DNA of 64,000 nucleotides from Entomortierella parvispora (GCA_963573315.1 OY752143.1:930001-994000), one strand, 5' to 3'; numbered from the stretch's first letter, positions 32,401 through 44,301 are shown. Numbers and translations: made by a program. The notes: generated by a model from the sequence alone, not told the origin.

Positions 32401-35221
32401 GAAGTGATAGGATGGACCAAGCCTATGTTGATGATCTATAAAGTTTGTAGTTTACCCCAGTCAGTGACCTTGGTGATATGCGAAAATAACAGCCACAAGG
32501 CTACACGTTGTAGTTTACCAGAAACAGGAAATAATATCGTTGGATAGCAAGCTCTGTTCGTACTTTGGAGACGCGACCCCAATATTGGCACAACTCTTGA
32601 ATATCGTGACAATAGGGTGTAATAAGATCAATCAAGTCTTTTCGTTAGTTATTATGTAGAGAGCTTCACACTTATCACCGCGGTGCAAAGATAAAGCTTC
32701 TTTTGTGTACCGTTCAGAATCCAGGAAGCAGCGAGCATCAAACCAGTCAAAAGCAATGGTGCCAAAATCCCCTGACGCATAGATACAGCCACGCTGGGCT
32801 CGAGCCTGTTCTCGATAGATCGTGTATTGGACCTTGCTCCTGATAGAGCCACTGTCGATATTCTTGTCCAAGAGTGATAGACAGACATTGATGCAATTGC
32901 CGATACGACCAGTCCACATCCCACGAGAAGCACGGCCCCAATACCCAGCACCATGAACCTCCCAAAAACCTTGCCAAATTTGGAACTGTCACCTTGCCCA
33001 AGAACACGCCAGTCAATATTACGAGGTGTAATTCCCAGTATCCTCTTACTGGATGCGATCTGGTCTAAGGCGACGGTCCCAGAAACTATCGATTTAGCAC
33101 CAGCCCGAGTCCGCATCAGCAGGAACGCTGAAGGCAAGGGTGCCGATGTGGTCGCCACTCCTGTTCTCTCATCATCCAGGGGTGAATCGGTATCCTGTGA
33201 AGCAGGTGGAAACACCGTTGATGACCTTGGCTGCTGTTGGTCGTGGCGTTGTCTGGATGGCCGGCGTTGTCCGTATTCTTTCTGAAGTTCACTCTGTGTT
33301 CTCAGCTGTGAAACTTGGTCAGCGGCCACAGCCTTTCTTTGTTCTTCCGATAGCTGAGCTATTGTTTTGTTTAGTCGACATAGTTCCCCACGGTAATACC
33401 GAATCGAGTCTTTCCGTTTACTCAAAAATGGGATTCCGATAAAGTGGCGAGGTCGTCGCGGTTTTTGAAACCATTTAAGTGTCGAAAGTCCCAAAGCTGT
33501 TGAGGAAGCGCCGTTGCTTGAACCTAGAGCTCCTCCTTGTATATCTTCTGTTCCAGACACTGAACTGGACACATTTTCGCGGCCGGCTCTGCCAATTGTT
33601 GAGGATGAACCATAAAGTGCTGGATTGGATAAATCTGATAGTGTCAGCTGTGGGACGTCCTCCAACTGATAATGCTTCAGTGGCCCCACATGATCCTCCT
33701 CATCTGGGTGTTGATTCAGCCTTCCTGATCCCAGATGACCTTCTCCCGTGGGAGCCTCTGGTGTCATAGCTGCCATTTCCGTCTTTGCCTTTCCATAATG
33801 AGACGAGTTGAAGGCAACAACACGGGTTCTGCCTCCAAAACACGAATGCACACTGTCTACCATCCTCCCTAAACAAGATCTGGAGCGCCCCAGTAGGGTT
33901 GTAGACGCTACCAAGGCAGAGGCTCTTGCAATGGCATCCATATACTGGACCTCTGCCTGCTCCAATCGATCGAGGCATTCTTGATGTTGTTTTACAGCGC
34001 GCTCGAGCGCCTGTGTATTTCGGATCAAATACACTTGCTCAACTCCACCCCCTGGTGAGTTTGAAAAGAGGCGCACCAAAGATTGAACCGATCGAAGAGA
34101 GGGAGGAAGATTCTGGAGAAGAACTACGCGAGATGAAGATCGAGTCGAAGCCCGGAACAGGAACTCCTGTCGCAACTTTAGATATGTCATCAACTCGTAC
34201 CAACACCAGACTAAAGAGACGACTGGATAGAAAACCATTGGGGAGAGGTGAGTTTGGACTGTTCTGGATGTTCACTTTGAGACTAGAAAAAAAGAAAGAA
34301 AAAAAAAATAGATTCCTCCTTGTTACCTGGTACGATCGAGGTAACTACCACTGCTGCCCAAAGTCGCGCGGTGTCTGTCACATTTCCAATTTGGAAGCTC
34401 TCGATTCTTTGAGGTGGCCGTTGTCCTTGTAGTATGTATCGGCTTTCATGTTCTCCAGATTGACCAACGCTGTAAATTGGCACCAGAACTAACATGGCGA
34501 AGCCTCCTATGGCGATTGAGAATGAAAGCAGCATTTTCAAAAACCTAATGAGTAGATAATGGTCCAATCCAGTCTTGGCTATCAAGGCCTGGCGGCCTGA
34601 AGTGGTCTCGCCTGATATTGCGGTCGTGATTGCTGCAGAGGAGGATGTCGAGGACAATGGAGGGCGTAAGGAAGTGGGGGTTGTCGCCACAGTAGTGGCG
34701 GCAGTTTCTTGTTGTGTCTGTCGGCCGTGACTATGATGAGCCCCTTCTTCCACACTCTTGATCATTGCCCGCTCGCTTGCATCCTTTTCTACCAAGACTT
34801 CGCTCGATAGTTTTGTATTGCGAGAGGGCCTCATGGATCCGAACCACAGGGACCATCTGTGAATGCCAGGAGACAAAATGGAGCCTACAGTTATTGAAGT
34901 GTCAGGCACAGAGACGGTGTGTGGTGTTGCCTGACTTGTTATCTCCTTTTCGAGCCGGGCCTCTAAAAACATTAGGCCATCAATCCAGCCCCAAAAGGAA
35001 GGCGAAAGACTGTCGGCCTGATACTCGGTTCTGACGAAGAACCTCCGACTGGCAAAGATGGACTCTCTTCTTGTCCGCACATATGAGAACAGGGTCAAGG
35101 CGACCAAAGTAGTTAAGAGAGATATAACCAGAGTGCTCTCGATTAACATCGATGTTGATTGTTGAAATGCAAACCCGCTATCAGCAGCGTAATTGACTTC
35201 CTGCGGTAAAGGTCGAGACAT
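29415..35221 (-). CDS. CSC1/OSCA-family mechanosensitive cation channel, enlarged
   Basis: Three exons: 35221-34327, 34258-32711 and 32422-29415, 1816 aa, about twice the usual 800-1000. The N-terminal RSN1_TM region is MLIESTLVISLLTTLVALTLF then FWGWIDGLMFLE and TGLDHYLLIRFLKMLLSFSI, leading to a helix ending VLVPIYSVG. The cytoplasmic loop (RSSSRVVLLQNLPPSLRSVQ, then KRKDSIRYYRGELCRLNKTI) is followed by TRAGAKSIVSGTVALDQIAS and the multi-helix pore (FGKVFGRFMVLGIGAVLLVG, LFTLSLTLLPLSPLLFLLWI). The extra length lies in Ser/Thr-rich insertions in the cytosolic loop and in a tail of about 700 residues. The family forms hyperosmolality- or stretch-gated, calcium-permeable channels of plasma or vacuolar membranes. 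The start at 35221 (MSRPLPQ) is preferred; 35263 is an alternative. It converges with ArgRS, stops 84 bp apart. Confidence 0.85.
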
Positions 35222-35807
35222 TGGTAGTGGTGATGCTAAGGTTTGCTTTGGAACTGGAGGCACAAAGGAGAAAGTTGAGTGGCATGCACTTTTGCATGCG
35301 GGAGTCGTTGTGGACGGACTTGGATTACGTATAGTGCAGTGTAGGTTGTGGGCCTAAAGTTGACGTGACACGCGTTATGAATGAGGAGAGGAAACGCGGG
35401 AGAAGTGGTAGACAGGGAAATGTGAAAAGGAAGAAGAGTAAAGTAAGAGAGGCAGACGGCGGCCCTGGCCTTGACCAACGCCATGGATTCGTCCATCGCC
35501 TCCAAAGCCTCTTGGGAACTGTGGGCGAAATTCATCCAGGAGGTGCCTGCACGCAAAGAAAGGGGTAGGCTGGAAGGGGGAGTGCCAACAGCGTGGCTGT
35601 GAACACAAAGTCTACCCTCCTTGAAAGTTAGCAACGACCCCATCTTTTTCGGCTTTATCCTTTTCTCTATCCCTTCTCCCCCTTTGCCCTTGCTTTCTCC
35701 TTTGCAGGAGCTTTGAATAATATAAATGCGCGGCCTATTTACTATATTTTTCTTTTTGAGATTGATCGTAACAGTGCAAGCTTTGCTGTATTTTAATGGC
35801 AATCCTC
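35222..35807. promoter_or_regulatory. Upstream region of the channel gene; possible small exon pair
   Basis: This lies between two minus-strand genes: the 3' UTR of the sterol-transfer gene and the promoter of the channel. A minus-strand frame is open for 188 codons. Within it, ATG at 35643 (MGSLLTFKEG) could splice over a GTAGAC to GCAG intron (about 35612-35548) to TSWMNFAHSSQEALEAMDES. That reads like protein rather than noise, but I find no convincing end and do not recognise it. Confidence 0.3.
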
Positions 35808-37666
35808 TTAATTGGCAGCCTCTGGCGTGTGAAAGATGAAGTCTACAATCTGTCGCTTGGCTTTCAATGGGTCCGATGAAATGCTACAGAGAGAGATATA
35901 TATATCACAGTTAGGATTCAGTTGACTGAAAATCTCAACAAGGATGTTGCCATATCAAGGCTTAGCATGCACTCACTTTTTCAGTTTGATGTCAAACCCT
36001 CCATTTCCATCTGATTCAAAGTATCGCGGGACGTGAGGGTGTCCTTTATCTGCTCGTGCCTTCGTCCGCGCACGCTGTGCGTCCTCGACTCTGCTCTTCT
36101 CAGTCGTCGCCAAATCCTGATTATTCACTTTCAGTGCAGCTGTCAAGTTGCTCCAGAGTCTTCGAGATTCATTCGGCTCCTGTTTGTCTTCTGAGGCAAT
36201 AATCTTTGGCTGGATTTTGGCGGTCTTCGCATCAAACAAAACGTCCTTTTTGGAATTCTGTTTTTCATGTCAACAGGAAGGTCAGCTCAGAAGAATTGGT
36301 ACCAATCAACAAAAACTCTGTCGAAGCCACCATACCTTTTTGATAAAAATCTCATCAGACCACTTCCCAGAGATCTCATAGAGAGTCTCCCCAGTCGACT
36401 CGCGCTTGATTTTGCCTGCTAGGCCGTTGTAGGAGCCCGAGAAAAACCCCTGTATAATATATTCAACATGAACATCAGTCCTAACCAGAGCCAATCACAG
36501 TGGACGTAACATTGCCTCGCGAATATTACCTTGACTTTAAAATCCAGCGAACAAACCAAGTCCAGTTTGGGGCACTTGACAGCTGCCTCGTCCCCGAGCT
36601 CCATCAACATCGTTCCGAAGAGAATACCACGAGCGTAGACATTCGGCATAGTGATAATGTAATCTTCACCCGGGCGATTGGTAAACGAGACTTTGATTTC
36701 ACCCTGCATAAGCGTCGCAGCACTGTTTCCAAGGAACCTTGACTTTGGCAGGAGGTCGCCAAGGATGCTGAGATTGTTCTCTGGGCTGGCATAGTAGTAA
36801 GCAGAGATGGGTGGATGGTGGGATACCTGCTCTGCTACGTAGAAAGCCTCTGTCCCATCCTCAAATTTCCATTGCGCGCGGAATTGCTCGCCCAGAGTGG
36901 GATTGTACGGCTTTTTAACTCCCTAGGACGGTTCAAAAAAGGGCAGTCGATGGATCATGTGAGCAGGATTGTTGTCGAGAACATGACCGACATCCAGTCT
37001 AAATAACCCTCTGACGCCATCGATACCTTAGGTTTAATATGCCACCCTGAGAGGAAGTATCGGGTCACTGCGACAAAGCGCTCGACTGGGTCTTGCAACT
37101 GGTTTGCACTAGGTGAAGACAAGATTCAAAGATCAAAAAAAAACCTTCCAAAGCCTCCTTTGTATTCTCGCTGCAGCTATGTCGAAGGTGCACGCCAACG
37201 GTGACTTCATAGGGCGAGCAGCAGCCGCTCCACTGCTGGCCCGCTATGTGACAAACGGCTGATGCTAATAAGCCCAGAGCCGCGTCACTTGCGGTTGTCT
37301 TGGCAAAGCACAGCAGACCCAGATTCGTCAGAGCGCAGGCCTCGGACTGTGCAAGAGCAAACCTGAACTCCAAAACACCAACCGCTGGCTGAACTCTCTT
37401 TTTTTGCCCTTTGGTCTGCCAAAGATGTATTTCAAATGGTAGCATTCAGTCTTGACTTACTGGTTGATGAGCTCTGGGTGGGACATGAAGTCGGTGATGC
37501 GCTCAAGCATGCTCCTGGGCTCCAACACAAAGGTGGGAAGAGTGACTCGCGACAAGTCTGTGCTTTTGCCCAGCTGGGCGATAATCCCCATGAGGATATT
37601 CTTGGTGCCGTCGTCCAGGACCTCGGTGTCCTCGCCATCGACAGGAATGGTGGAAGGATCAGACAT
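35808..37666 (-). CDS. Kes1/Osh4-like oxysterol-binding protein
   Basis: Six exons: 37666-37461, 37108-37027, 36922-36530, 36449-36336, 36257-35977 and 35883-35808, 383 aa, a lidded OSBP-related domain without PH domain or ankyrin repeats, like yeast Osh4/Kes1. The lid and entry region is RVTLPTFVLEPRSMLERITD, then DPVERFVAVTRYFLSGWHIK, PYNPTLGEQFRAQW, the family fingerprint EQVSHHPPISAYY, NVYARGILFGTMLMELGD and KGFFSGSYNGLAGKI. Such proteins exchange ergosterol for phosphatidylinositol 4-phosphate between ER and Golgi/trans-Golgi membranes. The last exon (35883-35808; ISSDPLKAKRQIVDFIFHTP) is added because the penultimate one runs into a GTGAGT donor right after IKLK. All joins keep phase and the total divides by three. 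Confidence 0.9.
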
Positions 37667-38212
37667 GGTCTTGTGCTTCTATTGCGTCCTAATGTGCGAA
37701 TTGCCGGGTACTAGGATGAGAAGGGTGAAATGAGGTCGGTGTGCTGGTCCGATTCGGAGAGAGAAAGTAAGAATGGGCCAGTGGAAAGCGTGAGAGGAAG
37801 GATAATGAGAGGAAGAAGAGGAAGAGGAAGAAGAAGAAAAGGAAGAGAGAAGAAACAAAGAGGACAAGAGCTGGAAAAAAAAGGGCAGGCGGTGCAGGCA
37901 CAGGGCACAGGCTCAGGAACAGGAACAGAGGCGACGTGTCTGTTTCGCGAAGACGGCATGCACTGGAACCCTGTTTAGTGTCGCCTTGTCGGCTGGCAGG
38001 TTGTGCGCTGTGGTCCCTTTGTGGAATTCCATCCAATCTCTTCTTCTTGTTGAGGTACCCTTGATCTCTGAAGCGCAATTGCAGAGGGCAAGCATCGGTT
38101 GCACAAACTCAGGTGCAAGATTCACCTGGTGCGTGTACCTCGGTCGCATTTTTGTTGGTTTTTTTAAACAAAAAGAAATGGGGTATATTACAAGGAACAA
38201 ATAACATCTCTA
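37667..38212. promoter_or_regulatory. Promoter of the Kes1-like gene and 3' flank of the next gene
   Basis: There is no supported gene. A purine-rich stretch (37790-37925) corresponds to a CT-rich leader on the minus strand, as usual for minus-strand genes in this window. A T/A-rich patch near 38150-38200 would be the 3' end of the upstream minus-strand gene. Confidence 0.45.
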
Positions 38213-39187
38213 TCAAAAAGATGGCCGTGTCCCCGAGAGGTCATTCTCCAGGTATCGAGCGATATCAGACAGGTTTTCCGTAACCAACATGCTGGACGAT
38301 ATTGACGTTGAGGATGCGAGAGACTGCGACTGTCGACGTTTACGCTTGCTGTTCTTTTTTTTCATGGGCTCAGACGTCAGTGATGATGAGGACAGGTTCG
38401 GCGTCGAGGAAGACCGTTGGAACGGCCGCTCCCTGGACTCGGTAGACATTTGACCCCTGTTACTATTTTCCTCGTGACGCAAAGGTATCGAAGATGGAGG
38501 CAATGATGTCGCTGACCCTGTTGCCGATGCTGAGGCTATAATAGCTCCTGATGAGGTGGGAGTTGCGATAAGAAATGACTGGTAATACACAGGTGGCTCC
38601 TGAACAGGAGTGAACTCAAGAAAATCGTCGGACTGTTGGTGATGCCATGAGGTGCTTGGCTTGGAAACTATGGGCGAGTCCGAAGCTATTGATAGTCGAT
38701 TGTGTTCGGCACTCTCAAGGTCAAACTTATGTATAAAGTCGGTACTTTCATTTTTGATTGCAACATGTGAGAGATCCTCTTTTGACTTCTGAACAAGGGG
38801 ATCATACTGCCATTGTCCCCTTTGTTCTGTCTGCGTTTGCGCTTGCATCTGGGTATGCGGCTGCGTCTGAGTCTGCGTTTGTGTTTTCGCCTTGTGTTGT
38901 CGTAGTTTTTGTCGCCATGGAGAGACAAGGACCTTCCCTTGAATGGACGCAGAGAGAAGCTCCATGCGGTTTCCAGCATTCATCCATGACGTGTGTCGAC
39001 TGCCTACTGACGTCCGCATGAACTTTGAGGACTTGGATCTTGAAGATTCAAGATCATGACTTGGATGGTGTTCGTCATAATCGTCGTCATCGTCGTCGTC
39101 GCTGTGAGGCACTAGCACCTTTCGCCCTTTTAAAAGGTCTCTCCAGTGTCCACGTAGATGGCTATGACGATCCACGTGCCTGTCCAT
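38213..39187 (-). CDS. Unrecognised Ser/Gln-rich protein
   Basis: 324 aa in one exon. I do not recognise a family. The N terminus is His/Asp-rich with a run of seven Asp (HSDDDDDDDYDEHH). Residues about 99-118 form a TQ repeat (KTQTQTQTQPHTQMQAQTQT). The C-terminal third is Ser-rich with a basic stretch (MKKKNSKRKRRQSQS, a plausible nuclear localisation signal). It ends with a short helical segment (LVTENLSDIARYLENDL), the best candidate for an interaction motif. No membrane segment or enzyme motif is visible. It starts 140 bp after the end of CCT4 on the same strand. Composition is disordered throughout, so it may be a fast-evolving regulator, but no function can be assigned. Confidence 0.55.
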   Translation of the reverse strand: MDRHVDRHSHLRGHWRDLLKGRKVLVPHSDDDDDDDYDEHHPSHDLESSRSKSSKFMRTSVGSRHTSWMNAGNRMELLSASIQGKVLVSPWRQKLRQHKAKTQTQTQTQPHTQMQAQTQTEQRGQWQYDPLVQKSKEDLSHVAIKNESTDFIHKFDLESAEHNRLSIASDSPIVSKPSTSWHHQQSDDFLEFTPVQEPPVYYQSFLIATPTSSGAIIASASATGSATSLPPSSIPLRHEENSNRGQMSTESRERPFQRSSSTPNLSSSSLTSEPMKKKNSKRKRRQSQSLASSTSISSSMLVTENLSDIARYLENDLSGTRPSF

Positions 39188-39327
39188 GGTCTTTCTGTCT
39201 GTTGGCCGGTTCTTGCAATGGAGGAATCGAAGAGGTGTGTCTGTTTTCTTACTAAGGACTCACAAGTCCGACAAAAAGTATACAGAAAATTATTTATTTT
39301 GATACATCAAAGCAGAAGGGAACAAAT

Positions 39328-41488
39328 TTATCGGGTTTGGACCTGTGGGAGCGACAAAAAAATGACCTGTGAGTGAGTAAACGGTTTAAATCAACCCACA
39401 TTTTTCTCGATTAAGCACAACTTACCAGATCATCAATCTTAAGCAGCATCTTGACGGTTTCCGCCGCCAATTCGATCGCACTAGTAGATACCAGCAAAGG
39501 CTGGATAACATTTTCGTCAAGAATGTTGGTGATAGCACCCTTGCGAACGTTGATTCCAGCAGTGGTTTCTCCCAAGGCGTGGCGGTTGCGGAGCTCGGTC
39601 ACGATGGCGATGGGGTTAAGTCCAGCATTCTCCGCCAAAGTGATGGGGATGACCTCCAAAGCCTCGGCAAAGGCTTGGAAGCAGTGGGCTTCCATTCCAC
39701 GCAAAGTTTTGGCATATTCCTGCAGTCTCAATGAGACTTCGATCTCAGGTGCTCCACCTCCAGCAATCAAATATCTCTTCTTCACCAGACAGCGAATAAC
39801 ACAAAGAGCATCATGAAGAGATCTTTCAGCCTCCTCCAAAACGAGCGAGTTGGCGCCGTGGCAGAGAATCGAAACAGTCTTGCCAGCATGCTTGACTCCA
39901 GTGACCTTGACAACACGCGATCCAGATGCCTGGACCTCGTCAATCAAATCTGCATATCCAAGCTTGTCCTCTGTGAACGAATCAATGTCTGCGATTGGCT
40001 TGCATCCAGTGCTCTTGCAGATAAACTCGATCTCATCGCGCTCAATGTCCTTAATAACCATGATCTTCAGCTTGGCCAAGAAATGGAGAGAGAGATCGTT
40101 GACGGCATCGCGGAGAATGGACTTTTGGATCAAAACAACGTTACATCCGGATTTTTTGATCTTCTTGACCATGTTAAGCAAATATTGGCGTTCTTCCTTC
40201 AAAATCTTGTCCATCTGACGGTAATCATTGACGATGATCTGGTTCTCCATCTATGGAGCGCAAAAAGAAAAAAAATCAAAGATTAGTGACGTTTCTGACA
40301 CACTCACTGCCTTTACCATAAAACGACATCAACGTTCTCAAACGTCACTATCATTATAACGACAATGCATACATCTGGCTTAGGAGGCGACAGCTGGAAC
40401 TGAATAAGGCCAATCTTGGCCTTCTCGATTCTGGTGGGACCCCCTGCGGACTTGACAACATTCTGAGAGAGAACAAGGCCGTCAACCAACTCGGTATCAT
40501 CAATGGTACCGCCAACCTTCTTCACAATGCGAATGTCCTTGAGGTCAACGTTAACTGCCGTGACGGGATCAATGACTCTGAGAACTGCATCAACGGCAAT
40601 AGGAGCAAACAAGCCTGAGTATTGGGAGACGATCTTGGAATTGAGCGAAGTGCTGGCACTCTTCAGCAAAGACTCGCGATCAGCAAGATCGAGCTTTGTA
40701 GCAACTTCGGTCAAGAACTCGTTGGCCTTGTGGGAGGCACGCTGAAAGGACTCTGCAATGGTAGTAGGGTGGATGCCCTTGGAGAGCATCTTTTGAGCAG
40801 CCCCCAAAAGAGAACCTGCCAAAACAACGACAGAGGTGGTACCATCACCGGCCTCAACATCCTGAGCAGCAGAAAGGTCAACCAACTATAGCAGGCGCGT
40901 CTAGTTAGTCGTCAAGATTATCTTGCAAAAAAAAAAAATACGGTAGGAGCGGACGGGTGCGACTTACCATCTTGGCGGCAGGATGGAGGACTGCCATATG
41001 CTTCAAGATGGTGGCACCATCGTTGGTAATGATGACCTCGCCGTTGCTGGTCTTGATCTGAATTCATGTTGAAAAACGGGGCCTTGGTTAATCCCATGCT
41101 CAAAAATAGGCAGTCGTCAGCGACATTTGATCAGGGACAGGTTCTTACCATCTTGTCCATTCCCTTGGGTCCCAGAGAGGTACGGACGGCATCACTGACA
41201 GCTGGAGGAGGAGAGAGATAAAATTGATCAGCTTCCAGAGCTTGGTGGAGGCACAATGACTGCTCCGAAGTTAAGTGATACGCAGTTGCTGTCCATCTTC
41301 TCTCGTGGTTGGTGGACAGGATGCTATGGCAGAGAGAGCGCAACGCGATCTCCTTTGCAGTGGCGACATAGTGGTAGAGAAAGCGTACCTTTGGCGGCAA
41401 TGATGTTGCTAAGGCGCACTTCCACGGGCTTGTCCTTGTCCTTGAAGGATCCGCCGCCGGTCTTTGGTGCTGGAGCTGCGTCAACCAT
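39328..41488 (-). CDS. CCT4: Chaperonin TRiC/CCT subunit delta (CCT4)
   Basis: Six exons: 41488-41389, 41201-41149, 41057-40968, 40885-40373, 40250-39426 and 39342-39328, 531 aa, the normal length. It is a group II chaperonin subunit of the cytosolic TRiC ring that folds actin, tubulin and others. Motifs: [13 protein letters not shown] near residue 42; [12 protein letters not shown]; the ATP-site [12 protein letters not shown] at about 94; [34 protein letters not shown]; the apical-domain [39 protein letters not shown]; and the equatorial [10 protein letters not shown]. Delta identity rests on the [20 protein letters not shown] region and the final DDLVQTR. The last exon is only 15 nt and follows a GTAAGT donor; without it the protein would end SCA. 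It shares a 300-bp divergent promoter with the ankyrin gene. Confidence 0.95.
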
Positions 41489-41630
41489 TGTAATGTGTGA
41501 GGAGAGGGGGTGGTGTAAGGAGCGATGCGATCGCATCAACCTCGCGATGAAGGGGATGGAAGAAAGACGGGCACAAGCCACCGCGCGATCGTGCCACGTG
41601 ACCTGGCTGGCGAGCAAAAAATCACCCTCT

Positions 41631-41669
<39 letters not shown>

Positions 41670-41788
41670 TCTTGACACTCTTGGACCTTTCGCCACACCT
41701 CAGAACCAGGACCAACGGCATCAACAGCGAAAGACCATACACTCATCGCTAGTTGATACCAAAATCACCTAGATACCCTGACACAGCA
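41489..41788. promoter_or_regulatory. Bidirectional promoter CCT4 / ankyrin gene
   Basis: 300 bp separate the two divergent start codons. The region carries the TTGACC-type hexamer array (41631-41670) near its centre and a CACGTG-containing GCCACGTGAC at about 41593-41602, an E-box-like palindrome bound in fungi by Cbf1/Pho4-type bHLH factors. A regulatory role is inferred. Confidence 0.5.
41631..41670. repeat. ACCTTG hexamer tandem array
   Basis: Between six and seven head-to-tail copies of ACCTTG (equivalently TTGACC) without mismatch, lying between the CCT4 and ankyrin starts. Confidence 0.9.
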
Positions 41789-43977
41789 ATGCGCGGCTCT
41801 GGAAAAGGACTCTCATCCCCCAGGACCCCAGACGAGCTAGAGGACATGGTTCTCCATCAGACGGTCGGCGCGAATCGCATTCGCTCCCACTCTGCTCGTC
41901 ATGGTAGCCACAGACTAGCCCGTTCTCATGGCAACATATCCGCGTCCCTCTCTCCTTCCTCGCCGATTTCTGGAACCTCTGTTCCTCCTTCAACTCTTTC
42001 TCGCTCCACAGTGTCATCCTATCTGGAAATTCTGCCCTCATTGACACTCTCCGACACTCCGCCTCCTCGACCACCACGACCTCCAGGAGGGCTTTTGGGG
42101 ATCAGCAATGGGCGCGGCATTGGATATGGAAGAAGCCTGGGTAGCAGCTATGATAGTCCACTGACTATCCACGGATCTTTCAACGGACATGTTCGCAGCG
42201 GTGCCAATCTTTTTGGTGGCAAAAATCAGAGTTCTGGAATCTCACCTATAAGATCATCCTCTGGATACCATCGACCATCCCTCTCAGTATTCCCTATCCA
42301 GAAAGCGCTTGAAATAGCAATGAAAGAATCCAGGCTGCTACAGGCAGCATCCTCTCGAGGCGGATTAGGACCCTCAGGCAGTGGTAGGTCTCTTGACTCG
42401 TATTGGAGAAACAACTGGATGATAGTGGCGTTTCAGTGGATCACAGTAGAGGAACATGGAAATCGCGATTTTGATTGAGAATCTCGGCTGAATAATCATC
42501 GACAGACAACAGAATAACTCTGCAGTAATCCACGTAGGTCTAAGGATTGTGATCATGGACTGCACTACCTAGATCAGCTGTTCATGTGTTCAGCACATCT
42601 CAATCTAGACAGTCGGATTTCAACTTTTGATGTCTCCTCTAACTTTCAACCAGACGCACGTCATTTGACGCTACCGACATTGCTGCCATTCTTCCGAGTA
42701 ATGGTCTTGATTATTGGACTTACAATAAGATGTATTAATCACTCAAACTCTTTACCAATAATTTCCGATGACTCGACCTATTGATTAGCGGTTCAAGCTG
42801 TAAGAGAGCTTTTGGATTCACATCCTGGGCCATCCCCATACTGTGTAGACGAGAAGAAACGATCTCCTCTTCACTTTGCGGCAGCTTCTGGGGATTTGGA
42901 GTTGGTCGAGTTTCTGCTAGAGCGAGGCGTGCGTCCAGATTGCGGCCGGGATATTGCGGGCAACATGCCTCTGCACTTAGGTAGGACGTGATATCAAATG
43001 CATGCTCAATACTCAGTCGGTCAGACATTTGGGTGAAACGAAAACAGGAAAAATAAAAACAGACTCGTGTCAACTTATACTAACGGACATTTTCTTTCAC
43101 TATAGCCATCATATCAAACCGTATAGACGTTGTTGCTTCATTACTCAAGGCCGGTAAGAACTGCTTCCTAAATATTCACTGTGAGGTTGCTCTAATCAAT
43201 GGATCTGTTTATTTATCTATATTTGTTTACATCGTAGGCGCCGACATGACTTTGGCCTCGCCCATGACACATAAGACCCCACTGGATCTGGCAGAATCAC
43301 GACTGAGCTACCTGTTATCGAGAGCTCAGGAAGGCATCGCATCGGAATCAACACATACCACGCCTGGATATATTGATTTGTTCAATGGCAACAGGTCCAT
43401 GCATATCCCACAAACTCAATCGCCCGCCCTTCTTTACCAGATCAAGGGAATTGTAAATCTACTTCGTCCTTATGTTCTCCGTCAACAGCGTTTGCAGTAT
43501 GGAGAACGGCAAAAAGAGCGACAGAAGGAACGGTCGTGGGATAGGGCCGATAAATACATGCGCCAGCAAATACACACAACTGAGCCAGGCAGTCTGTGGC
43601 AGGTAGAACCGCGATTTGGAGAAGACATCAGAGAGACGGATCGCATCGAGGACGAGGATGAGGACGGCATGGAACCAAGCGCAGATATTGATGGCGATAT
43701 CGATCTGGACCAACAGCCATTTGGCAAACGGCCTGCCAGGCGAATGGATACCGATGAAACGGAGGAGGCTTTAGAGAGTCTGCTGAATGGATTATCTCTT
43801 CTTGAATCCAGTCAGAGGCAGCGGCACCAGCAACACAGCCCGGACAGTGCCAACGATGGCAATCTCGCCGATAGTGAGCAGGATCCGCATGGTGGCAAAG
43901 ACGTTGAGGATGCCCTGCCAGACCTTCTGGAGCAGGTTCAGCATGTTCTGCAAGCCATCAAACTAAACGAACAATAA
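41789..43977 (+). CDS. Ankyrin-repeat protein
   Basis: Four exons: 41789-42383, 42789-42980, 43106-43153 and 43238-43977, 524 aa. Residues 1 to about 185 are Ser/Pro/Arg-rich and disordered. Exons 2-4 encode about three ankyrin repeats: AVQAVRELLDSHPG, then KRSPLHFAAASGDLELVEFL, GNMPLHLAIISNRIDVVASL, and GADMTLASPMTHKTPLDLAE. The C-terminal half is charged and Gln-rich with an acidic stretch and ends in a predicted helix (LPDLLEQVQHVLQAIKL). The last intron follows KAG, at a natural repeat border. The first intron (405 nt) is much longer than others in this window, so a small exon could be missing. Likely a scaffold; a C-terminal coiled coil may mediate binding. Partner and pathway are unknown. 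Confidence 0.75.
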
Positions 43978-44301
43978 TAAATGTACAGACACTCAAGACA
44001 AAATTCATCCCCTACACTCGCCAATTTCAAGAGCCCTCAGTTCCTGGAATCATTGGAGCTAGGAACGGCCCACGTTATCCAGTACAACCGTAATCGGAGT
44101 GTTACGATAATGATGGTCGCGCTATCAGTTTAGCTTCAATGGAACTGCAGTTAATGTTGAAGAGGTATGAGTAAAACACGAGAGAGATCACCTTGATTCA
44201 CACAGGGAGCTATTATTTTGTCACTGTGAGCATCCATTCTGCAGAATGATGGGAGTGGCTCAAACCAATTTTTATTGTAATACTGAGTGCAGGGTGCAAA
44301 T
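43978..44301. other. Convergent intergenic region
   Basis: About 320 bp between the ankyrin stop and the Snt2 stop. It contains an AATAAA overlapping the ankyrin stop codon (43975-43982 region) and AT-rich DNA on the right side suited to the Snt2 3' end. No gene is visible. Confidence 0.5.
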
